From: Aureispira sp. CCB-E
Lineage (GTDB): Bacteria; Bacteroidota; Bacteroidia; Chitinophagales; Saprospiraceae
Assembly (NCBI RefSeq): GCF_031326345.1
Contig: NZ_CP133671.1
Location: 3,410,001-3,474,000 of the forward strand
Direction of reading: 5' to 3'
Length of the DNA stretch: 64,000 bases
Below the pieces are notes generated by a model. It did no database searches, had not been told where the DNA came from, and saw nothing but the letters and a program-made list of their open reading frames with translations. The translations under genes were made by a program, and so were the position numbers. Below, in pieces: positions 60,380 through 64,000 of this stretch; position 1 is the stretch's first letter, and each line of letters starts with the position of its first letter.

Positions 60380-62602
60380 CTAATTTTGGTCAATCATCTT
60401 AAAGGTAGCTTTTTTTACGGCAGACTGATTTTTGAGTTGTAATAAATTCTTTTCTGCTCGCATGGTGGCAATAGAAGTTGAAAAACGCAGTGCCTGTTGA
60501 TTGGTTTGTGTAGGAGATTTGATGGTAATGATAATTTCGTCATTTAAAGCAGCAGAAAAGTGGATGGCGTTGGGGATAGAAGGCTTGTATTTTGAACCGA
60601 CTGTATCTTGCAAAATTACCTCATAACCTAAGTCGGGGTATGTGCTGTTAGGGTTTTTGTTATTTCTAACTTGAATAGCGTAAACAACCTGTTGCCATTC
60701 TTTACTATATAGTTCTTGTAAGTAAAATCCAATGGTTTCTACCTTTGTTTGTGAATAATTGTAAGACTCTGTCCTAGACTCGGATAGTGTGAAATTAGCT
60801 CCTTGTGCTTGTAGGGTAACGCTGTAGTGGGCACCTTCTTGCATGATTCGATAGGGAATAAAAACTCGAATATCTTTTTGATTGTGAATCGGAAATTGAA
60901 GGCTTTGTTCGGCATTTTCGTTGATAAAAAATCCTTCTTGGATTGGTTTTCCATTTTCTAGAATTTGAATTTGGAAAATACCTTTACTATGGTAATAATC
61001 AGGAATATTGGTTTTAAACTGAAATAGTTGTCCAGAAATACCTGTAAATAGAATTTCTTTATGGTTAGTCGCTTCGATTCTAATATCGTTCAAACTATTA
61101 GGTCGAGCGTAATTTTTAGTGTCAAATGTTGCTAGTTTAATGGAAGGAACATCAATAGCTTCTATACTTAAGCGAGGTGCTAATTGTATGGTTGATGGGG
61201 CGACAAAATAAGGAAGAAAGATGAAAATAGTCTGTTGATTAAGAGAAGGTATTTTGGGTTCAACTCCTTTGTATACTTTATTAGGATGGATGGCATTCCA
61301 GTAGAATAATTCCGCAATTGTTTTATCAGGTAATGTCGGGAAAGACAGTTTTAGCTGAGCTTGACTAGGAATTTCTGGAATATTAAAATCTATTTGATAT
61401 AAGATGCCTGAAATGCCTTGGTGCTGGTAACCAACACTTTGTTGTACTTGAAGGGCTTCAATCGTTTTAGCAATGTTTAAACTATCAGATATATGTTGTT
61501 GAATTAAAAAATCATTGCCTGTTAGTTTTAATTGAATAGCTTGAGACCCTTGTAAATTATAATAAGCAATGAAATAACTATACTTGCCAATAATCCGATT
61601 GCCTTGCACCGTTCGTTGTCCTGTTATTTCTAGTATATTCTCTAATCGAGCTTGCTTTTTATCCGTAATGTGTATCCGAATGTGTTTGCGTTTGTAAGAT
61701 AAAGGGAGGCTGTATTGAAAATCAACTTGGATGCCCTTGATGCCTTTATAGTTCATGTTTTCAATTACGTGGAAGTTGGTAGAAGCAGGTTTTCGTTCGA
61801 TTTTTTTTACTTCGAAATTAGCTGATTTAATTTGGTTGGTATGGACATTTTGATAATCCTTGTAAAAATCTGAATTGCCATGCTCTATTTGAAAACATCC
61901 TAAATACTGATAAGCAGTTGGATCGGCATTGTAAATGCAGACAGAAAGGCTATCGTAATTGCTAATTGCTGTGCTGAATGTTTGAGATTTAGTTTTAAGT
62001 GAATTTTTGTTTTTGACGCCATGCAAGGTAAGGTCTGAACTAATATTTACCAACCATTTAGGATCTGGTACACTGTAACCTAAACTAATAGGGTTGGCAT
62101 TTGTATCTGGAAAAATAACAGCTGCTTTTAGGTCTAGAAATAGATCATAAATTTTGACTTGTTTTAAGCGGTATGCACGGTTGTAAATGGGGAGTCCTTG
62201 TCCTTTTATCCAAATCGTTAAACTAACATCATGCAAACCCTCTTCTACATCTATTTCACGGTATGGAATATAAATGTGAAGCAGGGTGTCTAAATTGAAA
62301 CTATCCATACCTAAGCTGTCAATCCAATACGCCAAACTATCGCTGCATTGATAAGAAAAATCAATGCTTTTAGCAGCAATCATTTGCCCATTGTTCTTGA
62401 TCTCTACAGAAAATTGTTGAGTAGGGATGCTAAGTACATAGGGTGTGCACTTAAATTGAATATCAATCCCTTGAGTAGTGCCGTGTTGTCCTTGGATATT
62501 GGTGTTAGGAATAACTCTAAACTGGCTTAATTGATAGTTAGATTGAGCTTGTACAATACTTGTCAAACACGTAAGGTATAAAATGTAGAGAAAACAATGC
62601 AT
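60380..62602 (-). CDS. Secreted protein with four related beta-rich domains
   Basis: The protein has 740 residues with a signal peptide (about 1-19, ending SIVQAQ). Four segments of about 170 residues share a strand pattern at their openings: TTQGIDIQFKCTPYVLSIPT (about 42), YKGIKGIQVDFQYSLPLSYK (about 285), QGISGILYQIDFNIPEIPSQ (about 395) and FTGISGQLFQFKTNIPDYYH (about 520). This suggests repeated beta-sandwich domains. There are no cysteine-rich or catalytic motifs, and the ending KKATFKMIDQN has no T9SS sorting signal. Function is unknown. It lies 48 bp downstream of the TraB/GumN gene. Confidence 0.78.
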   Translation of the reverse strand: MHCFLYILYLTCLTSIVQAQSNYQLSQFRVIPNTNIQGQHGTTQGIDIQFKCTPYVLSIPTQQFSVEIKNNGQMIAAKSIDFSYQCSDSLAYWIDSLGMDSFNLDTLLHIYIPYREIDVEEGLHDVSLTIWIKGQGLPIYNRAYRLKQVKIYDLFLDLKAAVIFPDTNANPISLGYSVPDPKWLVNISSDLTLHGVKNKNSLKTKSQTFSTAISNYDSLSVCIYNADPTAYQYLGCFQIEHGNSDFYKDYQNVHTNQIKSANFEVKKIERKPASTNFHVIENMNYKGIKGIQVDFQYSLPLSYKRKHIRIHITDKKQARLENILEITGQRTVQGNRIIGKYSYFIAYYNLQGSQAIQLKLTGNDFLIQQHISDSLNIAKTIEALQVQQSVGYQHQGISGILYQIDFNIPEIPSQAQLKLSFPTLPDKTIAELFYWNAIHPNKVYKGVEPKIPSLNQQTIFIFLPYFVAPSTIQLAPRLSIEAIDVPSIKLATFDTKNYARPNSLNDIRIEATNHKEILFTGISGQLFQFKTNIPDYYHSKGIFQIQILENGKPIQEGFFINENAEQSLQFPIHNQKDIRVFIPYRIMQEGAHYSVTLQAQGANFTLSESRTESYNYSQTKVETIGFYLQELYSKEWQQVVYAIQVRNNKNPNSTYPDLGYEVILQDTVGSKYKPSIPNAIHFSAALNDEIIITIKSPTQTNQQALRFSTSIATMRAEKNLLQLKNQSAVKKATFKMIDQN

Positions 62603-62650
62603 TATTGGTTAGTTGTTATCAAAGAACTGCTGTCATTACTCAACTGCAAA

Positions 62651-63445
62651 TTAGTAATAAACAGGTTTAACAGTATATCCTTTCTTTTTTAATAATCTCA
62701 AAACTCCTTTTTTTCCTCCCAAATGCCCTGCTCCAATGGCGGCAAAAAGACTTTGTTCTTTTGCAAACTGTTCAAATCTATTTGCCATGAGGATGTTACG
62801 ATCATAAAGCAATACTTGCCGCATGCCACCAATTGATTTTTTTGCCTTTTTTAGCAACTTTTGCAAATCACCTTGTATATACAACTCCGATGTTTTTTTT
62901 ATCTCTCTTCTAAAAGAAACAAAATGCGTTGCCATCTTTTTTAGGGAGCGACATTGTTCCTTGATATCAACTTTAGAAAACACACTCATTTGTTCTTGAA
63001 ATGTCTCTAAACCCATCAATTCTTTATCCGCTTTTTCCGCAATATTGTAAAGGGCGCTATCTAATGCAACCGCATTGTCTTTTTGAAATTGAGATTCAGA
63101 GATCAAATTAAAAATCAAAATAGGAGAACTGTATTTTAGGTGCTCTAATTGATGACCTGTTTCTTTCTGCAATAGTCGTTCTAGTTTTTTATAGATTCTA
63201 GGATTTAAATAATCTTCTAAAGATACACCTTCAGGAAGTGTCGTAGCCTCTTGGAGTTGTTGAGGGTTGGCATCTTTTAAGTCAAACTCAGCTGCAAAAG
63301 CCGCACAGTTTTGAATGCATTGTTCCAAAAAATCAATATTTCTAAAAGCACGGTTATCTCTTACATGCATGGTGCCAAAGAGATAAGATGGTGTGGCTAA
63401 ACTTTGACCGCTAATTTCCCAAAGAAGGCTGTGTTTTTTTGTCAT
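62651..63445 (-). CDS. TraB/GumN family protein
   Basis: The protein has 264 residues. The family's two GX2H-type motifs are both visible: YLFGTMHVRDNRAFRN (about 22-37) and AAIGAGHLGGKKGVLRLLKK (about 235-254). These are thought to form a metal-dependent active site, and related proteins include the Tiki metalloproteases. No signal peptide is seen at the chosen start (MTKKHSLLWEISGQS), although many bacterial members are exported; a cytoplasmic location is therefore possible. It is the first gene of a leftward run with the four-domain secreted protein. Confidence 0.88.
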   Translation of the reverse strand: MTKKHSLLWEISGQSLATPSYLFGTMHVRDNRAFRNIDFLEQCIQNCAAFAAEFDLKDANPQQLQEATTLPEGVSLEDYLNPRIYKKLERLLQKETGHQLEHLKYSSPILIFNLISESQFQKDNAVALDSALYNIAEKADKELMGLETFQEQMSVFSKVDIKEQCRSLKKMATHFVSFRREIKKTSELYIQGDLQKLLKKAKKSIGGMRQVLLYDRNILMANRFEQFAKEQSLFAAIGAGHLGGKKGVLRLLKKKGYTVKPVYY

Positions 63446-64000
63446 TCTAATTATTATCTGGTATAATATTGCACCGTTTTGTGTTGACCTATATTAAAAT
63501 ATACTATCAAAATGGTTGCCAAAATGAATTAGGTAGTATGTAAAATTAGTCATTAGTTATGAGCTACTAGGTGGTTTGAACAAACGATTGATAATCTTAA
63601 TAGCTCATCTGTTATTTTGTAAATCGTATAAGATTAAAGCAACACTTAGTAGATGGTTGATGCATGAATAAATCGTTTAATGGAACGACAAGGTAAGGAA
63701 AATTTTAAACTGATCGCTTACTTATTCAGAATTTAGTCTCGTCATTTAGCCCTAATCATGTCTTAAAAGTCAGAATAGAATCCTGCTATTTTTAAACAAT
63801 TATTCTTATCATACGTTTTTATTTCAAATGCCCTTCAACAAAGGGATAGGGAATCTAATAAGAGTTTTTTTTGTAAATTTTGTTGAACCAAAAGATGAAA
63901 ATTAACAAAATTATTTGAATATTTGTTGAATGTTTGTCGTAGCAGTTGATTCTCTAACTTTTTAGTATATTGGTATTCTTCTTTTTGAGTAACTTTGGGA
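63446..64000. other. Intergenic region at the right edge, 555 bp
   Basis: AT-rich sequence with no credible coding region on either strand and no tRNA, repeat or clear terminator. It should contain the promoter of the leftward TraB/GumN gene. Confidence 0.55.

Noticed and set aside
1-64000. CRISPR arrays, insertion sequences, rRNA and tRNA genes
   Set aside because: I saw no regularly spaced repeats, transposase motifs or cloverleaf-like stretches with a TTCRANY arm. A covariance-model search was not possible here.

Overview
The window looks like a chromosomal piece of an AT-rich marine Bacteroidota, most likely class Saprospiria and perhaps an Aureispira relative. Three things point there. 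One gene encodes a type IX secretion (T9SS) substrate with SprB-type repeats and a C-terminal sorting domain, and there is a CarboxypepD_reg plus TonB receptor with a partner surface lipoprotein. Several promoters have Bacteroidota-type -7 boxes (TAnnTTTG), and Shine-Dalgarno sequences are rare. Families such as DUF3822, DUF5689 and the small CcmD-like protein are typical of the phylum. The genus is inferred; no rRNA, tRNA, CRISPR array, integrase or transposase was seen.

Layout. 1-1.2 kb: a truncated secreted-protein gene and an apparent paralogue. 1.9-7.6 kb: leuS, a VanY-like peptidase and a secreted M1 aminopeptidase homologue whose catalytic motif is destroyed. 7.9-10.7 kb: a DUF4177-like protein, an FKBP lipoprotein and a seven-heme TPR cytochrome. 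10.8-18.1 kb: a secreted endonuclease/exonuclease/phosphatase, a TonB receptor and a four-repeat DUF5689 lipoprotein, which together resemble a nucleic-acid or phosphate scavenging locus. 18.2-25.5 kb: a WD40 protein, a two-glutaredoxin/thioredoxin-reductase fusion, an ankyrin protein, an EamA transporter, a small membrane protein and HMG-CoA lyase. 25.9-29.4 kb: an operon-like run with DUF3822, rsmD, a CcmC-like protein carrying an extra extracytoplasmic domain, and a CcmD-like protein; the last two could serve maturation of the multiheme cytochrome. 29.5-33.2 kb: glutamate dehydrogenase, 3-hydroxyacyl-CoA dehydrogenase and a fatty acid hydroxylase family enzyme.

33.5-39.1 kb holds the most intriguing pair: a 141-residue protein with MoaD/ThiS-like (beta-grasp) features directly upstream of a 1701-residue DUF4132 giant. 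39.4-45.3 kb: TspO, an acetyltransferase, an ABC exporter and FtsK. 45.3-51.6 kb is accessory in character: a possible PD-(D/E)XK protein, a macrodomain protein, a lipoprotein, two paralogous leucine-rich-repeat proteins, an orphan and a membrane protein. 51.7-58.9 kb is one giant T9SS-exported repeat protein. 59-63.4 kb: a DbpA-like DEAD-box helicase with its own near-leaderless promoter, a secreted four-repeat protein and a TraB/GumN protein.

Intergenic DNA carries strong intrinsic terminators, two of which help decide start codons, and a degenerate dispersed repeat with the core CAGCGTAGCTAACTACTAAT.
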